This document shows positions 1 to 8,852 of a stretch of 48,614 nucleotides of DNA, piece by piece. The notes beneath the pieces are model-generated. The model was not told the origin of the DNA. It saw nothing but the letters and a program-made list of their open reading frames with translations, and made no database searches. The DNA lies in contig DHAA01000153.1 of NCBI GenBank assembly GCA_002397275.1, positions 1 to 48,614 of the forward strand. Direction: 5' to 3'. How positions within the stretch are numbered: position 1 is the first letter of the stretch; the number at the start of each line of letters is the position of its first letter. The stretch is from Thermacetogenium sp. UBA4966 (GTDB taxonomy: Bacteria > Bacillota > DSM-12270 > Thermacetogeniales > Thermacetogeniaceae). The position numbers and the translations under genes are program-made.

Positions 1-6
1 TGATGT

Positions 7-699
7 TCAGCAAGCCCTAATTACTTTCATAAACAACGCTTCGAGATCTTCATCTTTTCCAATTTCATTCTCGTAACTTAGCTTTCCGTCGCTTATGATT
101 CCGATATAATCAGCAATCTGTTCCACCTCCGAAAGAATATGGCTGGAAAGTATTACAGTAATTCCTTGAGAGGGGAAAGCCCGTATCAATTCCCGTAGTT
201 CCTGAATACCGATAGGGTCAAGCCCGTTTGTGGGTTCATCAAGGATTAGAAGATGCGGACGATTTAACAGCGCAATAGCAATCCCCAACCGTTGCTTCAT
301 ACCCATAGAAAATTGTGACGCTCTTTTCTTGCCCGTATTATTAATGTCAACGGTTTTCAGCACTTCTTCTATTCTTTCATCCGGCAATCTCAACAGTTTT
401 GTATGAACTTTCAGGTTTTCCCTTGCAGTTAGATTGCCGTAGAGGGCCGGAGATTCTATCAGCACCCCAATATGGGCAAGATGTTTTCTGTTCCATCGCT
501 CGCTATGAAAAAATATTTCCCCCGCCGTTGGATGTAAAAGCCCTACAAGCATCTTCAGGGTTGTGGTTTTTCCCGCGCCGTTCGGCCCGAGAAGTCCGTA
601 AACGCTATTTCGCTTAATTTGCAGCGAAACCTCATTGACTGCGAGTTGTTTACCAAATTGTTTTGATAAACCTTTTGTTTCCAAAATTAAATCATGCAT
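7..699 (-). CDS. ABC transporter ATP-binding protein, bacitracin/lantibiotic export type
   Basis: A 230-residue ATPase subunit that would power an export or immunity ABC transporter of the BcrA/NisF kind. Walker A (GPNGAGKT) is at residues 38-45, followed by the signature FSMGMKQRLG and Walker B with LILDEPTNGLDP, so it should be catalytically complete. I chose the ATG at 699 (MHDL) because AAAGGAG lies 8 bases upstream; an in-frame ATG at 717 lies before that site. The stop is 6 bases from the window edge, so a partner permease is expected just outside. The gene is more AT-rich than the operons to its right. The transported compound cannot be read from the sequence. Confidence 0.85.
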   Translation of the reverse strand: MHDLILETKGLSKQFGKQLAVNEVSLQIKRNSVYGLLGPNGAGKTTTLKMLVGLLHPTAGEIFFHSERWNRKHLAHIGVLIESPALYGNLTARENLKVHTKLLRLPDERIEEVLKTVDINNTGKKRASQFSMGMKQRLGIAIALLNRPHLLILDEPTNGLDPIGIQELRELIRAFPSQGITVILSSHILSEVEQIADYIGIISDGKLSYENEIGKDEDLEALFMKVIRAC

Positions 700-894
700 T
701 TTTTGTTCTCCTTTCACTAAAATTTGGTCTGGCTTATGGCAGCAATGCTAATAGAAAAAGATAAAGATTCTATAATGTTGCTGAGAATAATGGTGAATGT
801 CGGAACCTTCACATGGGGCATCTTAATTATAGAAAAATTCTGGGAAGGATATAAAGACTCGAATTAACCCGTATTATGCTCACCGGAGGCTGCT

Positions 895-2124
895 CTAAAG
901 TCTTTGTTTCCACATGGATACGAGTTTCGCTACGCAATGGTTCAGGCCGAATCCGGCAGGTAAAATGCAAAAAGCCCCTACCCAGCTAAATAAGCTGAAA
1001 CCCAGCGTGAAGCTGATCAATAAAAAGCCCGGAGTTGATAAAAAAAATATTGATTTCCAGGCTGCTTCGTGTACATCCTCCGCCGGCCACGAAAACAGTT
1101 TTATGTAATCTGACGTTATGAGGTCGACCCAGTGGAATTTAGCCCACAGCGCAAGAGCGAGGGCCAAGAGCGGCCAGAGGATCAACATAGACCAGTTAGG
1201 GGTTCTTACAAAGAGTATGCCGATAAAAACCAGAGAAAGATATGAAGTGAGAACATTCTTGTTTCGCAAAAAAGACTTGATACACGCTTCTGTTAATCTG
1301 TTGGCTGCGCTGTTTTCGCCAAAGATATGGTTGAATCTCGAAAAAAACACCGGCTTTTTTCTTTTTATACTGGGTTTTTTGATGTTCACTCCGGAAACTC
1401 CCAGTATGGCGGGCACATATTTCAGCTTCTCCTGGTCTTCGCGGGAGATGTCGTCTAAAAACGCTCCCTTTATTCCCAGCCTAATCCTTACTAAGAGCGA
1501 AAGCGCCAGTATCAGCAACAGGCAGCAGGCATAGTTAAGCGGGGGATTGTCGCCGAGCAGTTTGACTCCTTTTACAAACAGTACTTGTGTGGGGATGAAG
1601 AGTAATATTAAAACAGCCTTTTCCTTCCATCCTTTCAGGCGCAGGGAAACAAACTGCGTTACAAAACTTATATTCATCTTTAGCAGGAAGGCAAGAGCGA
1701 AAAGCAGGAATAGTTCTTTGACTGTCAGACCGTAGCCCAGAAGCAGGAAAGGGGCAAGTATAAAAAAGGCTAAAAGTGTTGTCAAGAGGCTGCATATCGC
1801 GGAATAAATTATTCCGCTGCATATGATTCGGCGGATCCATTCTCCGCGCTGCAGCAGAAAAAGCTGGTCTGCCTCCTCCAGGAATACCCTGACTGTTCCT
1901 GTCCATGCGAAAAGAGAAATGAGCAGCAAAGGCATGTCTATGGGAAGCCGGGCGGCCCAGGCAGGCAGCTGGTTCCATAGGCGTATATAGCTGATAGTCG
2001 CTATGATCAGGGCGGGGATAATAATGTAGAGGGCCACTGTCCAATCGGTGATTGTGCTCCACGCGGCGAATTTGAATTTCCACTCTGAGCGCAGGCGTCT
2101 GAAAAACAGCTGTTTTGGCGTCAT
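895..2124 (-). CDS. ecsB: EcsB-type ABC transporter permease
   Basis: A 409-residue integral membrane protein with several hydrophobic stretches (about residues 30-50, 65-80, 100-135, 160-215, 290-400), matching the length and layout of the EcsB family. The N-terminus (PKQLFFRRLRSEWKFKF) is basic and cytosolic in style, as in EcsB. Its start overlaps the stop of the upstream ATPase by four bases (ATGA), so the two are translationally coupled. In Bacillus, EcsAB affects secretion, competence and sporulation; the substrate is not established. Nothing in the sequence looks truncated. Confidence 0.75.
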   Translation of the reverse strand: MTPKQLFFRRLRSEWKFKFAAWSTITDWTVALYIIIPALIIATISYIRLWNQLPAWAARLPIDMPLLLISLFAWTGTVRVFLEEADQLFLLQRGEWIRRIICSGIIYSAICSLLTTLLAFFILAPFLLLGYGLTVKELFLLFALAFLLKMNISFVTQFVSLRLKGWKEKAVLILLFIPTQVLFVKGVKLLGDNPPLNYACCLLLILALSLLVRIRLGIKGAFLDDISREDQEKLKYVPAILGVSGVNIKKPSIKRKKPVFFSRFNHIFGENSAANRLTEACIKSFLRNKNVLTSYLSLVFIGILFVRTPNWSMLILWPLLALALALWAKFHWVDLITSDYIKLFSWPAEDVHEAAWKSIFFLSTPGFLLISFTLGFSLFSWVGAFCILPAGFGLNHCVAKLVSMWKQRL

Positions 2125-2834
2125 GGGCTGTTCTCCAGTATTATATTAAAGCAGTCCAGCAGCGACCCCTCCGGCAGGCGGCAGATTTCCCTGATCTGAG
2201 ACAGGTTTCCTCTTATCAGCAGCCGGCCTTCCGACATTAATAGTATAGAATCACAGACCCTTTCCGCGGTGTCCAGGGCGTGTGTGGACATCAAAACCCC
2301 GGCGCCGCGCTCTCTTTCTTGTTTCAGCAGGATTAAAAAGTCCCTGATCGCCCGCGGGTCGAGCCCCATAAAGGGCTCGTCGATGATGTAAATGTCGGCC
2401 TTCAACAGGAAGCCGATCGCCAGCATCGCTTTTTGCTGCATTCCTTTGGAAAATGTGTCCGGCAAGTGATGCCGCACTTCATCCAAACGAAAGAGCTTAA
2501 GCAGCCTGCTGCTTCGTTCCTGGAAAACAATCTGGTTAATATTGTACGCTGAAGCGGCCAGCTCCAGGTGCTCCCATAAGGTCAGCTGATCGTAGAAAAT
2601 GGGCTGTTCAGGGATATAGGCATATCTTTTATCGCTTCCGCTGAAGCTTACGCTTCCGTCCATTATCGGCAGCAGGCCTAAAATAGCTTTGATGGTAGTG
2701 CTTTTTCCTGCCCCATTAGGGCCGATCAAGCCGGCGAGCTCCCCCTTGTTCAAGGTGAAATCAATGTCTCTGATCGCTTTTTTCTCACTTGCATAACCGG
2801 CGTGATTGATATGGATTTCCAACAATGGCGCCAA
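2121..2834 (-). CDS. ecsA: EcsA-type ABC transporter ATPase
   Basis: A 237-residue nucleotide-binding subunit partnering the EcsB-like permease. Walker A (GPNGAGKST) is at residues 38-46, the signature is FSKGMQQKAM, Walker B ends in IIDEPFMGLDP, and the switch His is in STHALD. PFMGLDP in Walker B is typical of EcsA rather than of general export ATPases. It is first in a two-gene minus-strand operon and divergent from birA. A TATAAT hexamer lies about 33 bases upstream of the start on the minus strand, without a clear -35 box. Confidence 0.8.
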   Translation of the reverse strand: MAPLLEIHINHAGYASEKKAIRDIDFTLNKGELAGLIGPNGAGKSTTIKAILGLLPIMDGSVSFSGSDKRYAYIPEQPIFYDQLTLWEHLELAASAYNINQIVFQERSSRLLKLFRLDEVRHHLPDTFSKGMQQKAMLAIGFLLKADIYIIDEPFMGLDPRAIRDFLILLKQERERGAGVLMSTHALDTAERVCDSILLMSEGRLLIRGNLSQIREICRLPEGSLLDCFNIILENSP

Positions 2835-2913
2835 TGTAACCCCTCTTGAATATGTGTCATGTTTATATTATAAGGGATCTGCAGATACAGAGGTAGGCTT
2901 CCGGTGATCTCGC

Positions 2914-2942
2914 TTGACGCCTCTTGTCATATTCCGTAAGAT
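2914..2942 (+). promoter_or_regulatory. Sigma-A promoter of the birA operon
   Basis: TTGACG (2914-2919), a 17-base spacer, then TAAGAT (2937-2942). The expected start of transcription is near 2949, about 24 bases before the birA start codon. It is the only good match in the divergent spacer in this direction. Confidence 0.65.
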
Positions 2943-2972
2943 TAGAGGAAAGGTTTGTGAAAGGATAGACAG

Positions 2973-3764
2973 GTGGATATACTCAATACTCCGCAGCGCA
3001 GGCTGAAAACCAGGGTTTTTGCTCAAGAGGTCTTTCATTTACAGAAAGCGGGCTCCACCAACCAAATCGCCTTAGGTTTGGCGCATCAAGGATACCCTGA
3101 GGGAACGTTGGTCGTGGCCGAGGAACAGACTGCAGGGAGGGGGAGGTGGCGCAGGCCCTGGTATTCTCCTTCGGGGAAAAGCCTTCTTTTTTCCCTGATT
3201 CTGCGGCCTCAGCTTAATCCTGCTCACCTTCCCCAGATCACATTGACGGCCGGAGCTTCTGTCGCGCGAGCGCTGCACCGGCAGACGGGGGTGCGGACAG
3301 GCATCAAATGGCCGAACGACCTGACCTATCGAGGGAAAAAACTCTGCGGCATCCTGGCGGAAGGGGACGGCAAGGCCGATTGCCTGGTGCTGGGGATTGG
3401 CATCAACGTCAACCAGGATAGAGAGGATCTCCCTCCTCAACTGCTGGATACAGCCACATCCTTGAAGATGATCAAGGGAGAAGATGTGTCTCGAACCCCG
3501 TTGCTGCAGGTGATCCTGGAAACGCTGGAGAATGACTATGAGGAATACTGCCGCTCAGGCTTTTCTTCCGCCAGGCGGCGCTGGCTCCAATATGAAGCCG
3601 TACTGGGCAGGAAGGTGCGCCTGGTGATCGGCGATCAAGAGCTCTCTGGGGAAGCGGTGGGGCTTACCGATGACGGGGCTTTGACTCTGCGGCTTCCGCA
3701 GGGGGATGAGATCAGCTGCGGCGCCGGAGAGGTAATCCTATGCCGGGAGGATGACGGAAAATGA
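2973..3764 (+). CDS. birA: Biotin--[acetyl-CoA-carboxylase] ligase without repressor domain
   Basis: This 263-residue enzyme activates biotin as biotinyl-AMP and attaches it to the lysine of biotin carrier proteins. The biotin/ATP loop GRGRWR is at residues 55-60, KWPND at 112-116 and GIGINVN follows, then the C-terminal SH3-like cap. The N-terminal winged helix of bifunctional BirA (about 60 residues) is missing; the protein starts in what is normally the linker just before the catalytic domain. It should therefore biotinylate but not repress biotin genes. The start is GTG at 2973, just downstream of the promoter, which leaves no room for a DNA-binding domain. The stop overlaps the coaX start by four bases. 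Confidence 0.88.
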   Translation: MDILNTPQRRLKTRVFAQEVFHLQKAGSTNQIALGLAHQGYPEGTLVVAEEQTAGRGRWRRPWYSPSGKSLLFSLILRPQLNPAHLPQITLTAGASVARALHRQTGVRTGIKWPNDLTYRGKKLCGILAEGDGKADCLVLGIGINVNQDREDLPPQLLDTATSLKMIKGEDVSRTPLLQVILETLENDYEEYCRSGFSSARRRWLQYEAVLGRKVRLVIGDQELSGEAVGLTDDGALTLRLPQGDEISCGAGEVILCREDDGK

Positions 3765-4525
3765 TTCTGGTTATCGATGTAGGTAATACAAATATAGTGT
3801 TGGGTGTTTTTGACGGGGATGACCTGGTTACCAGCTGGCGGATCGGAACCGACCGCCGGCGCACCGCGGATGACCTGGCGGTGTTGGTGAAAAACCTCTT
3901 TCATTTCCGCGGCTTGGAGATCGAGGGTGTGGAGGCCGTGGTGATGTCCTCTGTGGCGCCCCCTCTCACCCCGGTTATCGGCGAGATGTGCCGCCGTTAT
4001 TTTGGTAAAGAACCCCTGGTGGTGGGACCCGGCGTGAAAACCGGGATACCTATCCGCTATGAAAATCCGCGGGAGGTAGGGGCGGACCGCATTGTCAATG
4101 CGGTTTCCGTGGTCGACCGCTATGGCGTGCCTGCTGTGATTGTGGATTTCGGTACGGCGACGACCTTTTGCGCGGTTTCCCGGTCCGGCGAGTACCTGGG
4201 CGGGGCGATTGCTCCCGGCATCGGGATCTCTACGGAGGCGCTTTTCGAAAAGGCGGCCAAACTCCCGCGCATTGAGCTGACGAGGCCGCGGCAGGTGATC
4301 GGAAAGAACACGGTGGCCAGCATGCAGGCCGGGATCTACTATGGGTTTGTGGGGCAGCTGGAGGGGCTGGTCAAAATGATCAAAAGAGAGATCGGTGATG
4401 ACGCTGTTGTTGTCGCCACGGGCGGCCTGGCCGAATTGATCTGCTCCGGTAGCGGCTGCGTGGACCATATCGATCCCGACATCACCCTCTGGGGGCTCAA
4501 GATCATCTATGAAAGGAATAGATAG
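3761..4525 (+). CDS. coaX: Type III pantothenate kinase
   Basis: Phosphorylates pantothenate, the first step of coenzyme A synthesis. The protein has 254 residues, the usual CoaX length. Phosphate-binding motif DVGNTN is at residues 6-11, GADR with the conserved Asp at 107-110, and DFGTAT at 129-134; all are hallmarks of the ASKHA-fold type III enzyme, which is insensitive to CoA feedback. It overlaps birA by 4 bases upstream and the dihydrouridine synthase by 17 bases downstream, so the genes are translationally coupled. The birA-coaX pairing is common in Gram-positive genomes. Confidence 0.93.
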   Translation: MILVIDVGNTNIVLGVFDGDDLVTSWRIGTDRRRTADDLAVLVKNLFHFRGLEIEGVEAVVMSSVAPPLTPVIGEMCRRYFGKEPLVVGPGVKTGIPIRYENPREVGADRIVNAVSVVDRYGVPAVIVDFGTATTFCAVSRSGEYLGGAIAPGIGISTEALFEKAAKLPRIELTRPRQVIGKNTVASMQAGIYYGFVGQLEGLVKMIKREIGDDAVVVATGGLAELICSGSGCVDHIDPDITLWGLKIIYERNR

Positions 4526-5525
4526 TATAAGGATCGGGCAGCTCTCCCTGCGTAATCCGCTGTTTTTGTCCCCGATGGCGGGTTTTACCGATAAGCCCTT
4601 GCGCATGCTGGCTCATGACTGCGGCTGCGGTTTTGTCTATACCGAGATGGTGAGCAGCGAGGCCATTTTCTATGGAAACCGCAAAACGGGGGAGCTCTTC
4701 GATTTAACAGGCGAAGATTACCCGGTAGGGGTGCAGATTTTTGGATCTGACCCTGAAAAAATGGCAATAGCGGCGCGGGCGGCGGCGGGGCAGGGCGCGG
4801 CATTAGTTGATATTAATATGGGCTGCCCCACGCCTAAGATCGTCAAAAATGGGGAGGGCAGCGCACTATTGCGCGACCTTCCTCAAGCCGGGGAGATCAT
4901 CGCTGCGGTGGTTGAGGCTGTGCATATTCCGGTGACCGTGAAGATGCGCAAGGGTTGGGCGGCGGGTGAAACAACCGCTTTAGAGTTGAGTATGCTGGCC
5001 GAGGATTGCGGCGCCGCTGCGGTGGCTATTCATGGCCGCACACGGGATCAATTTTATTCGGGTAAAGCGGACTGGGGAATTATCCGTCTGATAAAAAAAG
5101 CCGTAAAGATTCCGGTGATCGGCAATGGGGATGTTACCACCCCGCAGGATGCAGGAAGAATGTTTGAGGAAACAGGGTGCGATGCGGTGATGATCGGGAG
5201 AGGCGCTCTGGGGAACCCCTGGATCTTTCAGCGCACGGCGCACTTTTTAAAAACCGGAGAACTGTTGCCTGAGCCTTCGACAACGGAACGTATTAGGACA
5301 GCCAGACGGCACTTTGACCTGGCGATCAGGCTGAAGGGCGCGGAGACAGCCGTACTGCAGATGAGAAAACAGCTGGCCTGGTATATGAAGGGACTGCCTG
5401 GCGCCGCCAAAAGGCGCTCCCTGATTAACTGCTGCCAGACGGCAGCCGAGGTGCGGGAACTGCTGCAACCGCCCTCATCTAATGCCCTTCAAGAAGAAAG
5501 GATAGGATTTATTTTTAATGGCTGA
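4509..5525 (+). CDS. dus: tRNA-dihydrouridine synthase
   Basis: An FMN enzyme of 338 residues that reduces uridine to dihydrouridine in tRNA. The N-terminal TIM barrel begins with PLFLSPMAGFTDKP, the active-site Cys is residue 106 in NMGCPTPK, and the phosphate-binding end has GNGDVTTPQDA and IGRGALGNPWIF. The C-terminal third is the helical tRNA-binding domain. Length and motifs fit the DusB group of Bacillota. It starts inside coaX and its stop lies within the first codons of the DedA gene, so it is a middle member of the operon. Confidence 0.9.
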   Translation: MKGIDSIRIGQLSLRNPLFLSPMAGFTDKPLRMLAHDCGCGFVYTEMVSSEAIFYGNRKTGELFDLTGEDYPVGVQIFGSDPEKMAIAARAAAGQGAALVDINMGCPTPKIVKNGEGSALLRDLPQAGEIIAAVVEAVHIPVTVKMRKGWAAGETTALELSMLAEDCGAAAVAIHGRTRDQFYSGKADWGIIRLIKKAVKIPVIGNGDVTTPQDAGRMFEETGCDAVMIGRGALGNPWIFQRTAHFLKTGELLPEPSTTERIRTARRHFDLAIRLKGAETAVLQMRKQLAWYMKGLPGAAKRRSLINCCQTAAEVRELLQPPSSNALQEERIGFIFNG

Positions 5526-6132
5526 ACTGCTGATGCAACTTATGACGACCGTAACATCTTATATCGCCTCCCTGGGGTACTGGGGGGTGGGGATTATGAT
5601 GGCTATTGAAAGCTGCAATATTCCCCTTCCCAGTGAGATCATCCTTCCCTTCGGAGGCTATCTGGTTTCCACCGGTCGGTTGAAGTTTTTCCCGACAGCG
5701 CTGGCCGGAGCGGCGGGGGGTACTGTCGGCTCTATTATTTCCTATTATATTGGCCTTTTCGGGGGGCGTCCGCTCTTACTGCGTTATGGAAAGTACATCG
5801 GCTTAACCACAGAAAGACTGCATCAAGCGGAGGGCTGGCTGGCCCGCTACGGGGATGCCACTGTCTTTTTCTCCCGCCTGCTGCCCGGCATCCGCACCTT
5901 TATCTCTTTGCCTGTCGGCGCCGCCCGCGTGAGCATGATCCGCTTCATCGTCTATACCTTTTTAGGGTCGCTAATCTGGGCGCTGGTGCTTACCTACTGC
6001 GGCTACCTGATGGGAGAGAACTGGGAGATGATCCGCGGCTGGTTCCACCGCATCGACATAGTTCTCCTGGGCGTCATCGTCCTGCTGGCGGGTTGGTTTG
6101 TCTGGAGAAAGGCGTCACGAGGCCGGGCGTGA
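5518..6132 (+). CDS. DedA-family membrane protein
   Basis: A 204-residue polytopic membrane protein of the DedA/VTT family, thought to move or flip phospholipid carriers. The conserved MAIESCNIPLPSEIILPFGG stretch is near residues 29-48, and the FFSRLLPGIRTFISLPVG motif holds the conserved Arg residues needed for function in characterised members. About five membrane segments are visible. It is the last gene of the birA operon and faces the DUF1836 gene tail to tail with about 48 bases between stops. No clear terminator was seen there. Confidence 0.88.
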   Translation: MAELLMQLMTTVTSYIASLGYWGVGIMMAIESCNIPLPSEIILPFGGYLVSTGRLKFFPTALAGAAGGTVGSIISYYIGLFGGRPLLLRYGKYIGLTTERLHQAEGWLARYGDATVFFSRLLPGIRTFISLPVGAARVSMIRFIVYTFLGSLIWALVLTYCGYLMGENWEMIRGWFHRIDIVLLGVIVLLAGWFVWRKASRGRA

Positions 6133-6180
6133 GATACAGGCTAATTTGCCGGCCTGCGGTGATGAATGTGTTTTTTAATC

Positions 6181-6825
6181 TTAGTCGGATTTAGCCTTTT
6201 GTTCTTTTTGGCCAGTATTTGTATCAAAATACCTGTCTATAATCGTTTCCGCCAGCCGTTTCTGCAAGGCGGCCTGGGAGACAAGGAACATCGCCAGCAA
6301 AAACCACTCTATGGATTCTCTTGTTTTCTCATCCGTGGCGGCTGTTTTTTCATGGATCAGATCTATCTTTTCTGCACAGATCTGCTGCAATTGAGCGGCC
6401 TGCTCGTCGTTTATTTGCTGTACCAGATCATAGACGGAATCGATCAAGGCAGAGTCGCTTTCCTTTGCTTCATTATGTTTATCGGCAGATGTATCAGCGG
6501 GCTTTTTGAGGATGCTGAACAGCAAGGAAATGTCGTTGATAGATAATATCTGTTTGGAGTTATAGAGCAGCAGCAAGAGCTCTATATGCTGGCGGGAATA
6601 CCTTTTTCGTCTGGGGGGCATGAGAATGCCCGCTTTGGCGTAGTTGTTGATCATGGTTTTAGTCAGTAATTTATCCTTACTACTCCTTTTCTGCAGGGAG
6701 AGCTTCTTTTCGATAAACTCGGTTACCTGATCTACATAAAGTTCTATTTCCGGGATATCGCTCAAAGCTATGGGCTGATCGGGAATTATTTCATCGATCA
6801 GCGGGAAAAGTTCTTCTTTTTTCAT
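6181..6825 (-). CDS. DUF1836 family protein, probable DNA-binding regulator
   Basis: A 214-residue soluble protein. The central segment (LTKTMINNYAKAGILMPP, then KRYSRQH) matches the DUF1836 family, whose core looks like a MerR-type winged helix. I infer a transcription regulator. I start at the ATG at 6825 because TGGAGGTGCT lies directly upstream; a longer reading from 6876 would begin in AT-rich spacer. It is divergent from the radical SAM gene with a near-perfect 14-base inverted repeat between them, which could be its operator. The acidic C-terminal half has no family I recognise. Confidence 0.75.
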   Translation of the reverse strand: MKKEELFPLIDEIIPDQPIALSDIPEIELYVDQVTEFIEKKLSLQKRSSKDKLLTKTMINNYAKAGILMPPRRKRYSRQHIELLLLLYNSKQILSINDISLLFSILKKPADTSADKHNEAKESDSALIDSVYDLVQQINDEQAAQLQQICAEKIDLIHEKTAATDEKTRESIEWFLLAMFLVSQAALQKRLAETIIDRYFDTNTGQKEQKAKSD

Positions 6826-6908
6826 AGAATAGCACCTCCAATTTATTATTAAAACATACAAAATAAAATATTGCAATTTAATACTATGTAATGTAATATC
6901 ATATTATA

Positions 6909-6937
6909 TATTATCTAGTTTTTAAAACTATATAATA
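6909..6937. promoter_or_regulatory. Palindrome between DUF1836 and radical SAM genes
   Basis: Two 14-base arms (TATTATCTAGTTTT at 6909-6922 and its complement at 6924-6937, one mismatch) with a one-base centre. The 147-base spacer is very AT-rich and carries several TATAAT-like hexamers for both directions, so some of this symmetry may be chance. Its position suits an operator for the divergent DUF1836 regulator. Confidence 0.4.
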
Positions 6938-6972
6938 CGTTAAACTAAACCGTAAGTAATTGGAGGTAAAAA

Positions 6973-8733
6973 ATGAAAGTAACTTTGATTGAGCCGAAGG
7001 CTCCGGGAAAAAACGTTTACAGCAATCTAACGATGCCCCGTCTGGGGTTGCCCATACTGGGAACATTATTGCAGAAGGCCGGTCACCAGGTGCGGCTGAT
7101 CATGGGCTCGCGGCGGGATATACATTTGTCGGAGATCGCGGATGCGGAGTTGATCTGTATCTCTACTACCACTTCCACAGCCGTTGAGGCCTACTGCCTG
7201 GCCGATTTTGCGCGCGGCCAGGGCAAAACGGTAATTATGGGCGGCGCTCATGTCAGTTTCATGCCTGAGGAGGCTTTGAAGCACTGCGACTATGTATGCC
7301 GGGGCGAGGCAGATCTGACCTTTATGCCGTTAATATCATGTATCGAACGGGGTCAATCCCCCTCAGACATTCCCGGGGTTTCTTTCCGTGAAGGGGAAAG
7401 TATCGTCAACAACCCGGATGCTGATTGGGTGAATTTCAATAGTGTGCCTTTTCCCGATCTGAGCCTTTTTTCCGGGCTGAAGATGACTACCTACCCGGTC
7501 ATGACCTCTCGGGGATGCCCTTTTAATTGTACTTTCTGCAGTGTCACGCCGATGTTCGGACATCAGTACCGCTATCGCGAAACAGAGGACCTGCTGGATG
7601 AGCTCAAGCAATACCAGGGCAAGCAGGTTTTCTTTGTCGATGACAACTTTACGGCCAATCCCCGCCGCGCCAAGGAATTGCTGCGGGAGATGATCAAGCG
7701 CGGCATCAAGCCCTCCTGGTGGTGCACCCAGGTGAGGACAGACGCCGCCCGGGATGAAGAGTTGCTTCAGCTGATGTATGACAGCAACTGCCGCATGGTT
7801 TTCGTGGGCATGGAATCCGTTAATCCGGAAACCCTGAAGGGCTACAATAAAAAACAGGATGTGGAGGACATCGTTTACTGCGTTCAGCGCTTTCATGAGT
7901 TCGGCATGATCGTCCACGGCATGTTTGTCTTCGGCGCGGATCAGGACAGCCTGCAAACCATAGAGGAAACCCTGGACTTTGCCCTGAAGAATCGCATCGA
8001 TACGGTGCAATTTCTTATTCTTACGCCTTTGCCCGGGACCAGAACATTTGCTGAACTGGAGCGCCAGGGAAGGCTGCTGACCCGTGATTGGAATCTCTAT
8101 GATGCTCACCATGCGGTATTTCAGCCTCGGCAAATGTCGCCTTATGAACTGCAAACGGCGACTATCCAGGCTTTTAAAAGATTCTACTCTATCCCTAATA
8201 TTTTAAAAAACCTGTTCACCACGGGATTCCGCTCCGTGGCTTTTCGGGCGCTGGGGTTCTGGATGGTACGCAGCTGGGAGCGGGAAAACCGCTGGTACTA
8301 TTCATTTCTGCAGAGTTTATCCAGCCCGTCTCCGCGCCCTGCCTGGAGAACAATGATCTCTAAAAGCATTGAGAGATTCAGACTGCGCAGATTAAACTAC
8401 CTTTGCAGCGAGAAATTTATGGAAATCGAGGTTTCTCAAAAAGAGGGACGTTATGTCATAGATTTAAAGGGTTTGTTAAACGACCTTTCTTTGGCTGAGA
8501 CATTTAAAACCCTTTATGGCCAAATACCTCGCCTTTACCAGAATATCACCGTCAATATAGGCGATCTCTGCTTTGGCTCTGAGGCCATTGCGCTAAAATT
8601 TATTGAACAGCTTAACGCGCTGGCCGCTAGAGCCAGGGATATGCAAGTCAAGATCTCTGCGGGCAATGAGTATCTGATCGATCTTTTACAGAAATACGAT
8701 ATGACAGTCCCGGGTTTCAGCATTCTGGCGTAA
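6973..8733 (+). CDS. B12-binding-domain radical SAM protein with STAS-like C-terminus
   Basis: A 586-residue protein of the cobalamin-binding radical SAM class (BchE-like family). Residues 1-130 look like a B12-binding Rossmann domain, ending in MGGAHVSFMPEEAL and CRGEAD. The radical SAM cluster motif CPFNCTFC uses Cys182, Cys186 and Cys189, and the barrel continues to about residue 400. The last 100 residues (ITVNIGDL, then AIALKFIEQLNALAARARD) look like a STAS domain, unusual for this class. The substrate is unknown; members methylate or rearrange unactivated carbons or phosphinates. The start is supported by TTGGAGG 6 bases upstream. It stands alone, divergent from a DUF1836 regulator. Confidence 0.8.
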   Translation: MKVTLIEPKAPGKNVYSNLTMPRLGLPILGTLLQKAGHQVRLIMGSRRDIHLSEIADAELICISTTTSTAVEAYCLADFARGQGKTVIMGGAHVSFMPEEALKHCDYVCRGEADLTFMPLISCIERGQSPSDIPGVSFREGESIVNNPDADWVNFNSVPFPDLSLFSGLKMTTYPVMTSRGCPFNCTFCSVTPMFGHQYRYRETEDLLDELKQYQGKQVFFVDDNFTANPRRAKELLREMIKRGIKPSWWCTQVRTDAARDEELLQLMYDSNCRMVFVGMESVNPETLKGYNKKQDVEDIVYCVQRFHEFGMIVHGMFVFGADQDSLQTIEETLDFALKNRIDTVQFLILTPLPGTRTFAELERQGRLLTRDWNLYDAHHAVFQPRQMSPYELQTATIQAFKRFYSIPNILKNLFTTGFRSVAFRALGFWMVRSWERENRWYYSFLQSLSSPSPRPAWRTMISKSIERFRLRRLNYLCSEKFMEIEVSQKEGRYVIDLKGLLNDLSLAETFKTLYGQIPRLYQNITVNIGDLCFGSEAIALKFIEQLNALAARARDMQVKISAGNEYLIDLLQKYDMTVPGFSILA

Positions 8734-8816
8734 ACGGGGTATAGCCGCCGCTGTTCCCTAAGGCTGATATGGGGTTCTCTATATGCCGCTGATATAGAAA
8801 ATAATTTTTCCTGGTA

Positions 8817-8846
8817 TTGACACCAGGGTTGTTTATTGGTTATACT
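8817..8846 (+). promoter_or_regulatory. Sigma-A promoter of aroF and the tryptophan operon
   Basis: TTGACA (8817-8822), 18-base spacer, TATACT (8841-8846; 17 bases if TTATAC is taken). It is close to consensus. Transcription would start near 8853, giving a leader of about 195 bases before the attenuator hairpin ends, similar to the Bacillus trp leader. Confidence 0.75.
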
Positions 8847-8852
8847 ATTTTC

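Noticed and set aside
736..867. A 43-residue plus-strand ORF between the two minus-strand ABC units.
   Set aside because: No ribosome binding site and no recognisable family; it may be chance. The rest of the 195-base gap shows nothing I can name.
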